Below are positions 42,101 to 44,936 of a stretch of DNA of 64,000 nucleotides, in pieces (positions within the stretch are counted from its first letter, which is position 1; every line of letters begins with the position of its first letter). This DNA is from Trileptium ribeirensis. Its lineage: Eukaryota; Nematoda; Enoplea; Enoplida; Thoracostomopsidae. The stretch covers positions 17,106-81,105 of the forward strand of contig JASANE010026676.1 of assembly GCA_030248225.1 (NCBI GenBank). The letters run 5' to 3'. The notes beneath the pieces were generated by a model. That model had not been told where the DNA came from. It was given only the letters and a program-made list of their open reading frames with translations, and made no database searches. The position numbers and the translations under genes were made by a program.

Positions 42101-44328
42101 ATGGCATTGAGATACATTTTGCTTTGCAACCACAAATGAAAAGAAATTGCTATTGCTCAAACATTGGTTACAAAAAATTATTCCCAAATTCTAACCAAAC
42201 AACAGAATGGCGGATATTTCGAAAATATATTTTGTTATAGAGTAGTCCCAGTCCTAACTAGTCCAAGCACAACAAATGCTCCTGCTTATTCAGAAATTAT
42301 ATTCTTCTAAATGCTAACAAAGCAGTGCAGTTAGGGACAAAAATAAACGCAAATTCACATTAACAATGGTACAAGCTTTTAATGTTTACGAACAATTCGC
42401 CAAAGATTTAATTGTACTTCTGTCAACTGCAACTGGCCAGATTGTGTTTATTTTAGTAAAAGAAAATAGAATTTAAGGTTTAACTGGTTGGTACGTTGGT
42501 ATGTGGATATAGCATTCGAAATACAAGTCTAAAAAACTCGAACAATAGATCCAAAGGTTGCTTCATCAGTGAATATTCGGTGACATTCAATTATTGTTTT
42601 AGTATTGGCTAAAGATCTAAACACTTCAATAAGTAAGTATCATAGGTATTTAATGACGAACTTCAGTTATCTATATCCAGCGAAATAAAAATTTTTAGAG
42701 ATACGAAAAGATGGGAAATTTATCTATACCAAAATGAGGAAAAATATGAAAAAATATTTTAAGCAACACCGAAAAATACCTGAGACGCCTGGAGGGGCAT
42801 TAACTGAGAGGGCATGCCGGAAACGAAATACCAGCTTCCGGCTCAAAATTTGGGATCGGAAACTGTATACTTATAGCAAACATCAAAATACGCCAAGAAC
42901 AATAGGAAAAGCGGCGCCTGTTATGGCGACGCATGACACGCATAACATTAAACACTACAATTACACAAGGCCTATCTGTGCTGTGTGAGCACCGAGGATC
43001 AGGTGCTGTGCTTGGGAACAACGCAAAAGCTAAAATGGCGGCATGACAAAGGCGGGTATAAATCATTAGGGCAGTCGCAGCAGTCTCGCTGACGATGAAC
43101 CGTTCATCCTTCAACGTGCGATAAGCCCTACAGTACTCGCCCAAAATGAGAGATGTCGCATCTTGAATGCCTGGCTCGCTCGAGCATTTGAAACTATTTA
43201 TAGATATTATATTTTTGAACCAATTTTTTGAGATCGAATGACATTGATCTTAGCTGAGTACTGTTCGCGTCGAGTATTGAGGTAAGATCGGTGTCCACAA
43301 AAAACCAACGGCGGCTTTCGTACAAAATCAACGTTTCCTTACAATAATTCACTGCCTGCGATCGTTCTAACATGTTTTCGCAAGAAAAAGACCATATACC
43401 GACCAAGACTCTGTCGTTAATTATTATTCCGTAGTATTCTTACAATGTGGCATATTACACAAAGCATTTTATATGAAATTTTGCAACATATAAAATTTAT
43501 CAAAATTCATGAATTGAATAATTTACACCATAAAAATACGCAATTTAAGGAAAAGCGCAACAGGAATAAATTAATATGAAGGTGTTTTGATGCTACCGGT
43601 AATCCGGAACCCAGGGTGCAGAACATGAACCCAAAACACTAATTGCTTTATTAATGCGGTACCCAGGGTGCAGAACATGAACCCAAAACACTAATTGATT
43701 TATTGATTAATATGGTACCCAGAGTACAGAACATGGACCCAAAACACCAATTGCTATATTGATTAACCCGGTACCCCGGATGCAGAACATGGATCCAAAA
43801 CACTAATTGCTTTATTGATTAATCCGGTACCCCGCGTGAAGACATGAAACCAAAACACTAATTGCTATATTGATTAATCCGGTACCTCGGGTGCGACACA
43901 TGAACCCAAGCCACTAACTGCTATATAAACTGATTATTCGTGTCACACCATAAATGCAAAATGCTATCAAAGTCTTTTAATTATAGTGTTAACATATTAC
44001 AAGAAGAAATACAGCGCCCAATACGATCATTGACATAAAATAAACGATAATGCTGTCCATTTGAAGGACCCAAAGAATGAAAAAGCCAAAATTTAGCCAA
44101 CCTATGCACCGCACGAGCAGCCTTTTGTGCTGAGTGAAACGTAAACGCCTTCGGATTACGACTGTTGGCAAATTTTTCATACGACTTGGGTCCAGAAGTC
44201 GAGGCACCCTTATCGTTGAGTTCTGCTGGATTAATCTCGGAGTCCCGACGTTTCTTGTTTTTGTCGTTGACTTTTCGTCCGCCTTGCCGTTTCCGATGCA
44301 GCTTCTTCGCTTCCGATATCTCATCCAT
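3956..44328 (-). CDS. BMS1: BMS1 ribosome biogenesis GTPase, gene extent (20 exons seen, 3' end outside window)
   Basis: This is the span of one spliced gene; the exons are listed separately. BMS1 is a nucleolar GTPase of the small-subunit processome; it binds RCL1 and is needed for early 18S rRNA processing. In order the exons give a basic N-terminus with an RNPKAF motif, a P-loop (GPSKVGKTT), the [10 protein letters not shown] strand, the [18 protein letters not shown] helix, GVLTHLD (G4-like), the FLPDPCPLP and YAPFSGVGG region, an acidic linker, the [13 protein letters not shown] helix, and the conserved C-terminal [23 protein letters not shown] and [10 protein letters not shown] blocks. 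The exons seen give about 975 codons against roughly 1280 in human, the acidic linker being much shorter. All splice phases match across exons 1-17 and 18-20. The block beginning PITPQGTG between exons 17 and 18 was not found, and the last exons lie left of position 1. The introns are loaded with transposons. Confidence 0.93.
4293..6320. mobile_element. 2-kb TIR element rich in G-tracts
   Basis: The termini are inverted: CTAGCCTGTCCACAGT on the left, and CTGGCATGTCCACAGT when the right end is read on the minus strand. Both are flanked by AATAT (4288-4292 and 6321-6325), a likely 5-bp target duplication. A second inverted block (GTCATTTCACGAAACCAT) lies inside each end, near 4560-4580 and 6172-6195. 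G- and C-runs follow each terminus. The interior has eight plus-strand copies of a GTCGGGGGGGGCTACA motif and one inverted copy near 6150. No transposase ORF is visible, so it is non-autonomous. The superfamily is not assigned. Confidence 0.75.
5078..5166 (+). repeat. G-rich tandem repeat (GTCGG...GGCTACACCTCAG)
   Basis: Four back-to-back units of roughly 20-25 bp, each with 6-11 consecutive G followed by CTACA. Further single units lie at about 5432-5475, 5590-5608 and 5797-5813. The G-runs could form G-quadruplexes. They lie inside the TIR element at 4293-6320 and look like its subterminal repeats. Confidence 0.8.
6648..6743 (-). CDS. BMS1: BMS1 exon 19
   Basis: Encodes [12 protein letters not shown] followed by [19 protein letters not shown], matching the BMS1 FNSALEVAKFEGA and [11 protein letters not shown] block. 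Acceptor TTTTCAG, donor GTAAGC. It is 32 whole codons, in phase with both neighbours. Confidence 0.93.
6944..7411. mobile_element. hAT-type MITE with 8-bp target duplication
   Basis: A 468-bp element starting CAAGGGCGTAGCCAGG and ending with the inverted copy (CAAGGTCGTAGCCAGG on the minus strand). The flanks are ATGATAAA (6936-6943) and ATGAGAAA (7412-7419), an 8-bp target duplication with one mismatch, as in hAT elements. Inner arms carry G/C-runs and a GGCCGCGACCCCC motif in both orientations. Non-coding. Confidence 0.8.
7640..8345 (+). repeat. Dispersed repeat family, copy B
   Basis: Homologous to copy A (2465-3740) and, inverted, to copy C (9155-9730). Shared landmarks include GTTCGTCGACCCTT, TTAGGYTRTCAAGCACA, CATCAAGAAT and the right-end TTTCACYCTCGC block. 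It ends about 100 bp before BMS1 exon 18. Confidence 0.65.
8446..8568 (-). CDS. BMS1: BMS1 exon 18
   Basis: Encodes [20 protein letters not shown] and then [20 protein letters not shown] plus K, an excellent match to the BMS1 [15 protein letters not shown] block. Acceptor ATTTCAG, donor GTATGG. It is 41 whole codons. The exon sits between inverted copies B and C of the dispersed repeat. Confidence 0.94.
9155..9730 (-). repeat. Dispersed repeat family, copy C (inverted)
   Basis: Minus-strand copy of the repeat at 2465-3740 and 7640-8345. Reading the minus strand, TTAGGCTATCAAGCACACTG, GGTTTTAGGG and GTTTCACCCTCGC appear in the same order as in copies A and B. A MITE lies directly next to it at 9734. 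Confidence 0.65.
9734..10159. mobile_element. MITE with long TIRs, copy 1
   Basis: A 426-bp element with terminal inverted repeats of the form ACTAAAC, four variable bases, then TGACCCCG and CTATTTTG. Copy 2 at 44461-44936 has nearly perfect TIRs of the same family. Both copies carry internal TTCGCGAACA and GACGTCAC motifs. Non-coding; superfamily not assigned. Confidence 0.75.
10205..11880 (+). repeat. Direct tandem duplication, about 810-bp unit, next to the 28S fragment
   Basis: Two units begin near 10205 and 11015. Shared blocks in the same order are ATATTTGGCTCCACAGTGGG (10232 and 11039), CTCGATAAGGC, a GGTCAACA..ATACAAGCC block, GACAGAAAAATCAC (about 10696 and 11665), and CGATCCGAC followed by GCAAAAAAA. 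The right unit is much richer in C and A and poor in G. No credible coding sequence. It lies between the R2/28S block and BMS1 exon 18. Confidence 0.65.
11996..12127 (-). rRNA. 28S rRNA fragment downstream of the R2 target site
   Basis: On the minus strand this reads TAGCCAAATGCCTCGTCATC, TAATTAGTGACG, ATGAATGGATTAACGAGATT and CTATCTAGCGAAACCACAGC, the near-universal 28S sequence just 3' of the R2 insertion point. Homology fades after GGGGAAAGAAGA, near 11996. It is therefore a truncated piece of 28S, not a working gene. The following stem is GCGGTGGGAACGGGCACCGC instead of the usual GCCAAGGGAACGGGCTTGGC, so pairing is kept by matched changes. R2's 3' end joins TAGCC exactly as in genuine R2 insertions. 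Confidence 0.92.
12285..14612 (-). CDS. R2 reverse transcriptase and restriction-like endonuclease (C-terminal part of the ORF)
   Basis: Open for about 775 codons after an in-frame TGA. Counting from the TTG codon at 14582, RT motifs are [11 protein letters not shown] (133-143), [10 protein letters not shown] (186-195) and the catalytic FADD (228-231). Downstream are a CCHC motif, [18 protein letters not shown] (537-554), and a PD-(D/E)XK-type endonuclease with KPDIV (597-601) and GYVID (608-612). This order is diagnostic of R2-clade elements. The protein nicks 28S DNA and primes reverse transcription there. It is in the same frame as the upstream ORF at 14613-15404. Except for that stop, the sequence looks intact and recently active. 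Confidence 0.93.
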   Translation of the reverse strand, partial: DLVKPIEKPELDQVLADLKMAAAGPDGITTKDLTMMDRVELLSAVNAVLWAGTPPKNFTESRTVLLPKVEKPTTPGDYRPISITNAVCRLFHKIIARRLSAVTKLNEAQKAFRTIDGCAANTVILDTLLWDSRRKKRDIAIGFIDLRKAFDSVSHDSIIRAAYRLGIPSHLCNYLKDYYQKGQTELFGETLQMTNGVRQGDPLSPLLFNGVIDEALCCVAKSGVGYDLNGYRFSALAFADDLVLISRGKEGLKRSIDTTCNILEKGGLLPNPDKCATMAIISDGRNKRTLCDPRPFALLQGKEIPPMNVVETYKYLGISFSSTGRGSKSTEKLNKLLRNLRSAPLKPQQRLYILRTNAIPKVMHEMILGRVSRKTLCGMDRSVRKFVRDALFLPKDTPMGYFYAALEDGGLGLQCFRTSIPWRRAKRLERLQASLDEDVRAAVNSASFRDRQDKSSSDFLKVLVNGGLQEIRGGKTESLYWRERYQQDSCDGRGSIGMDETKHIHQWITDGSLLLDGRRFAKALKIRGNLWLTRSRANRGNQVIPMCDAGCGSKETLGHILQKCDRVHDKRVKRHDNTTKMLANNLVKKKFSVLVEPRIPTRAGLRKPDIVACKNGKGYVIDTAIVSTNEPGALSRAYSSKVQYYDNDEITSWVKNNSNSDNRRCEITSVTFGALIISYRGAMSRKSDRLLADLGISKGLRKLLVVRSLEGSIECVESFYKRTFGARRGEDGNKSDTRELRSLTAGSVAPLCPYRMRERRQGTNDGSDLAGSLWH
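14613..15404 (-). CDS. R2 N-terminal DNA-binding part (zinc finger and Myb-like), ends at in-frame TGA
   Basis: A 263-codon frame from the first ATG; it is open back to 15512, so translation may start without AUG upstream. The CCHH zinc finger starts CQTCNAGF and ends HRRARH (residues 2-23). A Myb-like segment follows: [15 protein letters not shown], then [18 protein letters not shown]. These domains bind 28S DNA in R2. Only one zinc finger is visible. The TGA at 14613-14615 is in frame with the RT part and is the only break. It may be a disabling mutation, a sequencing error or, less likely, recoding. Confidence 0.9.
   Translation of the reverse strand: MCQTCNAGFTTKSGLGVHRRARHPQEFNRDNVIGRELRIKKARWTDEEILLLAKAEATMDPMMFGVNEELWRRHSHRTVEAIKGLRRQDKYRTVLRKEQDRVRREKEAKASMVEPTPEDVQTESFARWAKDTLINDVTPTTCKPVLRAMIDGNKEQTISELDRLLESRSKTDMQTKTPNDGCQRRCAGTKKRRVIRKKEYAIMQRAYVRNRRKAAEMALNGSWKCHSEEESVPQAETSRFWKGIFEAPKKSDVRPLEYCKKPV
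16124..16151 (-). rRNA. 28S rRNA fragment upstream of the R2 target site
   Basis: On the minus strand this reads CGGCGGGAGTAACTATGACT then CTCTTAGG, the invariant 28S sequence ending at the R2 insertion point (normally CTCTTAAGG; one A is missing at the junction). Homology stops after about 28 bp, since the sequence further upstream (GGGCTGTGCGTT) does not match the usual 28S. Confidence 0.88.
16558..16738 (-). CDS. BMS1: BMS1 exon 17
   Basis: Encodes [40 protein letters not shown] and [20 protein letters not shown], matching the most conserved C-terminal block of BMS1 (KHRWYKKILKSRDP, WRRFQT, YTPQHMHC). Acceptor TATTTCAG, donor GTAAGTAG. It ends one base into a Gly codon. The next expected block (PITPQGTGFLA) was not found, and the R2/28S insertion lies immediately downstream. 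Confidence 0.94.
16739..17881 (-). other. BMS1 intron between exons 16 and 17
   Basis: AT-rich intron of about 1.1 kb with no recognised element or gene. Confidence 0.6.
17882..18070 (-). CDS. BMS1: BMS1 exon 16
   Basis: Encodes [40 protein letters not shown] and [20 protein letters not shown] plus FVQ, matching the LNRAEFED and [20 protein letters not shown] block. Acceptor GATGTTTAG, donor GTTGGC. It is 63 whole codons. Confidence 0.94.
18372..18571 (-). CDS. BMS1: BMS1 exon 15
   Basis: Encodes [20 protein letters not shown], a basic coiled stretch with [20 protein letters not shown], and [20 protein letters not shown], matching the DKKRKLKEMFDAEYDEG block. Acceptor TTTTATAG, donor GTTAGT. 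Two bases complete the split Val codon from exon 14. Confidence 0.92.
18572..19860 (-). other. BMS1 intron between exons 14 and 15
   Basis: AT-rich intron of 1.3 kb. Around 19310-19420 is an imperfect inverted segment with GAGCTCAAAC at both ends and GACGGTGATTTTT inside, perhaps a decayed MITE. Nothing coding was seen. Confidence 0.5.
19861..19965 (-). CDS. BMS1: BMS1 exon 14
   Basis: Encodes [20 protein letters not shown] then [14 protein letters not shown], matching the [11 protein letters not shown] signature. Acceptor TTTTTCAG, donor GTAAATGC. The split codon from exon 13 is CTG. An acidic linker region. Confidence 0.9.
20530..21395 (-). pseudogene. Transposase-like core of the minus copy (two overlapping frames)
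   Basis: Two overlapping reading frames, 21000-21395 and 20530-21114, cover one conserved region and need a frameshift to join. Motifs are [20 protein letters not shown] with [16 protein letters not shown], then [15 protein letters not shown], then [17 protein letters not shown], then [15 protein letters not shown]. The SDxCxGQ(N/T) and GHxxxxxDxxH motifs are the likely catalytic residues of an RNase-H-like (DDE-type) fold. The C-terminal end is preserved here but lost in the plus copy. Confidence 0.75.
21474..22262 (-). pseudogene. Cys/His-rich domain of the minus copy, one in-frame TAA
   Basis: One frame across 263 codons interrupted by a TAA at 21954-21956. Before the stop: [20 protein letters not shown] then [17 protein letters not shown]. 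After it: [20 protein letters not shown] and a linker leading to [20 protein letters not shown], then LEP. Spacing resembles the Cys-rich N-terminal part plus the SHY motif of this transposon family. The equivalent region in the plus copy is 24960-25500. Confidence 0.65.
22603..22860 (-). pseudogene. PWWP-domain N-terminus of the minus transposon copy
   Basis: 85 codons starting [20 protein letters not shown], then [10 protein letters not shown], then [20 protein letters not shown] followed by LPFEAAV. The order NDIVWV, YWPAVL, VWYFG, W..ADVLPF is that of a PWWP domain, a reader of methylated histone tails and DNA. It is the first coding block of the element; a stop and a frame change separate it from the next block. 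The plus copy has the same NDIVWV start. Confidence 0.7.
23669..23926 (+). pseudogene. PWWP-domain N-terminus of the plus transposon copy
   Basis: Starts [20 protein letters not shown] and continues [20 protein letters not shown] then IPFTHQLP, parallel to the minus copy's PWWP block. No ATG precedes it in frame; the bases before it are AATAATCACAG, which could be a splice acceptor. It ends at a TAG (23924-23926) that is in the same frame as the long ORF at 24008-25417. Confidence 0.6.
24008..25417 (+). CDS. Transposon ORF with 60-bp coding repeats and a Cys-rich domain
   Basis: 469 codons; the frame is open upstream to the TAG at 23924, so it probably belonged to the PWWP block. Residues of about 35-240 are 20-residue repeats of the type [20 protein letters not shown], alternating with a [20 protein letters not shown] type. 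Then come an acidic stretch ([13 protein letters not shown]), a basic KKLTRKRK stretch and a Cys-rich domain ([20 protein letters not shown], then [20 protein letters not shown]) as in the minus copy. The repeat array is absent from the minus copy. Whether this protein is made is unknown, since the downstream core is frameshifted. Confidence 0.6.
   Translation: MDAGKTILNLMDSLIISLSEITGNCDIDGNYIRTGEVACNSGRVNDTGGNGIRIVEVACNSGCVSDSGRNGNRIVEVACKSGRVNDTGGNAIRIVEVACNSGRVNDTGGNGIRIVEVACNSGRVSDSGRNGNRIVEVACNSVRVSDSGRNGNRIVEVACNSGRVNDTSGNGIRIVEVACNSGRVSDSGGDGNRIVEVACNSDRVSDSSRNGNRIVEVVCNSGRVSDTGGNGIRIGDDASCSKQHSRKQHNQETKFAMNQVPDVERESDIDYEPSNYSSSEDDATQDTSSGLKIQKKLTRKRKLDPSNYSRAKISREKSAAKSPKVGCGPAFSFKCSAGISDADRASICRTYANLGFDRQREFILRQTLRKPVQRPRPAKNSKTHRPHRAHSIQYKLDCVSSAKCSGACEGHRVCLKFFLSTLCISEWTIRDLCKLAPAANHGNPAPDSRGSHRPCNKLSEIIVAEYHHI
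24100..24720 (+). repeat. 60-bp tandem repeat, about 10 copies, coding
   Basis: Back-to-back 60-bp units beginning near GAAGTCGCCTGCAACAGCGG. Because 60 is a multiple of three, four of the six frames stay open. Two unit types alternate (ACGACACCGGCGGAAAC and GCGACAGCGGCAGAAAC), indicating expansion of a two-unit block. The true frame is the one that continues into the conserved Cys-rich domain. Confidence 0.9.
25672..26250 (+). pseudogene. Transposase-like core of the plus copy, frameshifted and truncated
   Basis: Two frames (25672-25935 and 25993-26250) cover the core: [20 protein letters not shown] with [17 protein letters not shown], then a run with [18 protein letters not shown], then [17 protein letters not shown], then [20 protein letters not shown]. 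Compared with the minus copy's SDTCTGQ, the expected Asp before the Cys is replaced (CYNCSGQ), so the catalytic site looks lost. Upstream, [20 protein letters not shown] with a C-x2-C pair (about 25577-25670) belongs to the same protein. Confidence 0.65.
26567..26645 (-). CDS. BMS1: BMS1 exon 13
   Basis: Encodes [20 protein letters not shown] then EKVLAA, matching [22 protein letters not shown]. Acceptor GCTTTAG, donor GTAAGTTC. It ends one base into a Leu codon completed by exon 14. The 6.6-kb intron that follows carries the two PWWP transposon copies. Confidence 0.93.
26928..27261 (+). mobile_element. 5'-truncated LINE fragment (RTE-like C-terminus)
   Basis: Reads [20 protein letters not shown], then [10 protein letters not shown], then [13 protein letters not shown], then [20 protein letters not shown] and a stop. 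This is the C-terminal signature of many RTE-type and related LINE reverse transcriptases (ECW.L....., LRWFGHV.RR, GRGRPKK.W). Only the last 110 or so codons are present. It is opposite in orientation to BMS1. Confidence 0.8.
28187..28404 (-). CDS. BMS1: BMS1 exon 12
   Basis: Encodes [40 protein letters not shown] and later [20 protein letters not shown] plus DDPD, matching the ELGGLFRV and HDWDLEEV region. Acceptor TATTTAAG, donor GTAAGTGA. Its 5' part is duplicated upstream (28430-28870). Confidence 0.9.
28430..28870 (-). repeat. BMS1: Partial tandem copies of BMS1 exon 12 and its splice acceptor
   Basis: Upstream of exon 12 are two more copies of its first 90 or so bases together with the acceptor and about 35 bp of intron: one complete (about 28440-28532) and one (about 28560-28620 and 28825-28870) split by an insertion of roughly 205 bp. 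Copies share CGCTGCGTCGTTTTCATCAC and ATCTTAAA at the acceptor. They carry indels and substitutions that break the frame. Confidence 0.8.
29401..29511 (-). CDS. BMS1: BMS1 exon 11
   Basis: Encodes [20 protein letters not shown] then [17 protein letters not shown], matching the WKEDLSRKAAEAFLRQ and RKLIYGTV region of BMS1. Acceptor TTTTTGTAG, donor GTAAGAG. Phases join exons 10 and 12. Confidence 0.88.
30709..30820 (-). CDS. BMS1: BMS1 exon 10
   Basis: Encodes [20 protein letters not shown] then [17 protein letters not shown]. This is the linker between the acidic region and the KWKEDL-like helix; low conservation is expected. Supported by acceptor TATTTTAG, donor GTGAGTCG and phases consistent with exons 9 and 11. 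Confidence 0.78.
31362..31464 (-). CDS. BMS1: BMS1 exon 9 (acidic linker)
   Basis: Encodes [20 protein letters not shown] then [15 protein letters not shown], the Asp/Glu-rich linker found in BMS1. Acceptor CCTTATAG, donor GTTAATAA. One base completes the split Ser codon of exon 8. Confidence 0.8.
31843..32033 (-). CDS. BMS1: BMS1 exon 8
   Basis: Encodes [40 protein letters not shown] and [20 protein letters not shown] plus DDE. The [15 protein letters not shown] part fits the VTLFSDSKPLGSEDI segment; the acidic run follows. Acceptor TATTCTAG, donor GTAGGTGA. The intron before it contains the 30-bp minisatellite. Confidence 0.82.
32768..34690 (+). repeat. 30-bp minisatellite, about 64 copies, in BMS1 intron
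   Basis: Contiguous 30-bp units of the form ATCAGTCTACMATTACCACG followed by TTASGGGAYA. Variant units recur in a fixed order (a GGGAACA unit, then an ATCAGCGT unit, then CGGGACA, then GGGGATA, then CGGGACA), giving a 150-bp higher-order repeat in parts of the array. 29-bp units (near 33026 and 34073) break the reading frame, so the ORFs across it are fortuitous. A diverged unit also lies at 35531-35572. Confidence 0.95.
34691..35530. repeat. AT-rich insertion within the minisatellite
   Basis: The minisatellite stops at 34690 and a further unit appears at 35531, so this 840-bp block seems to have inserted into the array. Ends resemble inverted copies (AGTGAGCGGAGC on the left, AGTTAAGCGAAGC on the minus strand at the right). 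Inside are repeated ATCAGCGACATNGAAAACCA blocks (34920 and 35072) and a CGGACGGACAGACGG run near the right end. Non-coding. Confidence 0.55.
35692..35900 (-). CDS. BMS1: BMS1 exon 7
   Basis: Encodes [40 protein letters not shown] and [20 protein letters not shown] then HSNRSKTHQ, a near-exact match to FLPDPCALPEQQKKR, YAPLSGVGGVLYDKDAVYVD. Acceptor TATTTCAG, donor GTATTTTT. It ends in phase 0. Confidence 0.95.
35901..37200 (-). other. BMS1 intron between exons 6 and 7
   Basis: 1.3 kb with no recognised coding sequence or element. Confidence 0.5.
37201..37322 (-). CDS. BMS1: BMS1 exon 6
   Basis: Encodes [20 protein letters not shown] then [20 protein letters not shown], matching RMEDLTNPEDIRTNIKCDRKVSLYGYLRG. 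Acceptor CACTTCAG, donor GTGAGCCA. The first base completes the Arg codon from exon 5. Confidence 0.95.
38072..38326 (+). mobile_element. 5'-truncated LINE fragment (CR1/Jockey-type RT C-terminus)
   Basis: Reads [20 protein letters not shown], then RGHPFRLR, then [20 protein letters not shown] with ASFQSRLHR and a stop. This is the typical last 80 residues of CR1/Jockey/I-type LINE reverse transcriptases (YKILHGL, RGH..KL, F..R.V..WN.LP..VV.A.....F...L). Only the C-terminus remains. It is inside the BMS1 intron between exons 5 and 6, in the opposite orientation. Confidence 0.8.
38500..38780 (-). other. Unexplained open frame in BMS1 intron
   Basis: On the minus strand a frame of about 80-90 codons runs [20 protein letters not shown], then [20 protein letters not shown], then [17 protein letters not shown]. 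It lies just beyond the LINE remnant, on the opposite strand. I do not recognise it. It could be a fragment of a transposon protein or chance. Confidence 0.2.
39248..39396 (-). CDS. BMS1: BMS1 exon 5
   Basis: Encodes [20 protein letters not shown] then [20 protein letters not shown] and SSHPYVLAD, matching AKLFYLSGMVHGEY, NLGRFITVMKFRPLTWQTSHPYILAD. Acceptor TGTTTTAG, donor GTATGC. Confidence 0.95.
40168..40220 (-). repeat. Short fragment of the dispersed repeat at the exon 4 donor
   Basis: GGGTGAAACGAAGCTAACGT followed by GGTTTCATTTATAAGATGTC resembles the 9178-9230 end of dispersed repeat copy C (GGGTGAAACAGACTGAGCGT). The intron's first bases, GTTACAAAATGAC, lie in this segment. Confidence 0.4.
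40221..40409 (-). CDS. BMS1: BMS1 exon 4
   Basis: Encodes [20 protein letters not shown] then [20 protein letters not shown] and [13 protein letters not shown], almost identical to [29 protein letters not shown] and [12 protein letters not shown]. Contains the G4-like THLD motif of the GTPase domain. Acceptor TTTTTCAG, donor GTTACAAA. It is 63 whole codons. Confidence 0.96.
41259..41338 (-). CDS. BMS1: BMS1 exon 3
   Basis: Encodes [20 protein letters not shown] then IAKVADL, matching SGKKRRLTIIECGCDINMMIDLAKVADL. Acceptor TTTTTTAG, donor GTACGTCT. Part of the GTPase domain (G3-like region). Confidence 0.95.
41470..41712 (+). repeat. 37-bp triplicate and adjacent 40-bp duplicate
   Basis: Three identical units containing TGTTGTAGCGAAACGTTATA run from 41470 to 41578. 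Immediately after, ATTACATTATCGGTAYCCTC followed by AGAAGCTTTCA occurs twice (about 41582 and 41673). Intronic, non-coding. Confidence 0.85.
41859..42049 (-). CDS. BMS1: BMS1 exon 2 (P-loop)
   Basis: Encodes [40 protein letters not shown] and [20 protein letters not shown] plus [12 protein letters not shown] is the P-loop that binds GTP phosphates; [14 protein letters not shown] is a BMS1 hallmark. Acceptor ATTGTAG, donor GTGAGTGC. Confidence 0.96.
43131..43263. mobile_element. Mariner-type MITE, diverged copy 3
   Basis: A 133-bp element with TIRs CAGTACTCGCC on the left and CAGTACTCAGC on the right (minus strand), a GGCTCGCTCGAGC core motif and an AT-rich centre, as in copies 1 and 2 (1082 and 2276). 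TA precedes it (43129-43130) but not the right side. Confidence 0.6.
43598..43935 (+). repeat. 62-bp tandem repeat, about 5-6 copies
   Basis: Units of about 60 bp with GGTACCCAGGGTGCAGAACA followed by TGAACCCAAAACACTAATTG and a TTTATTGATTAAT spacer. Copies diverge by a few substitutions and short indels. Lies in the first BMS1 intron. Confidence 0.9.
44102..44328 (-). CDS. BMS1: BMS1 exon 1 (start codon)
   Basis: Starts [20 protein letters not shown], continues with a lysine-rich tail and ends at [24 protein letters not shown] matches RNPKAFAVQSAVRMARSFHR of BMS1. The ATG at 44326-44328 is the only in-frame Met near the expected N-terminus. Donor GTTGGCTA joins exon 2 in phase. The lysine/arginine-rich start fits nucleolar targeting. 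Confidence 0.94.
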
Positions 44329-44460
44329 GACTTGTATTGGTTAACAAATAATTCTAAATCGCTTGTATTACTATTACTATGACATCACTGAAACGTTTCC
44401 CAAAAACACTTGAATATGAACAAATTACATGCCTATAGCTAACCTTAGAAACTTATGCGC

Positions 44461-44936
44461 GAGTAAACTTAAGGTGACCCCGCCAACCATCCTATTTTGT
44501 ATTTTTGGATAAAATTTGTTACGGAACGCTTTTTGATCAATTGAAATTCGGCGTAAATCTGTTCGCGAACACAGCGCTCGCGATTGAAATCTAACCATTT
44601 TGTGTTCGCGAAAATTGAAGTAAAATTACCCAAATTTTGAGAACGAAAATTTGTCGATTTGATTGTGACGTCACTTTTGCATTAAACTTGTTCGCGAATA
44701 CTGTATAATCCAATTTATAATGATAATGCATTAGGGAACAGAATTTCTGCAAACTCAAATCGCCCAAATTATGTTCGAATACAAGGTCTAATTTCTGGCA
44801 CTTCAATTTGATTTTGCTAATTTTCGGTTAGCGAAAAACCGAATGAAATTAAGACTGTTTTCCGTAACAAGGGTTTGAGATTCGAGATCGGTAATGACAG
44901 AATAGGATGGTTGGCGGGGTCACCTTAAGTTTACTC
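44461..44936. mobile_element. MITE with long TIRs, copy 2, upstream of BMS1
   Basis: A 476-bp element with almost perfect inverted ends: AGTAAACTTAAGGTGACCCC then GCCAACCATCCTATT on both sides. Same family as 9734-10159. Its inner edge lies 133 bp upstream of the BMS1 ATG, so it sits in the presumed promoter or 5' UTR. No clear target duplication. Confidence 0.88.
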
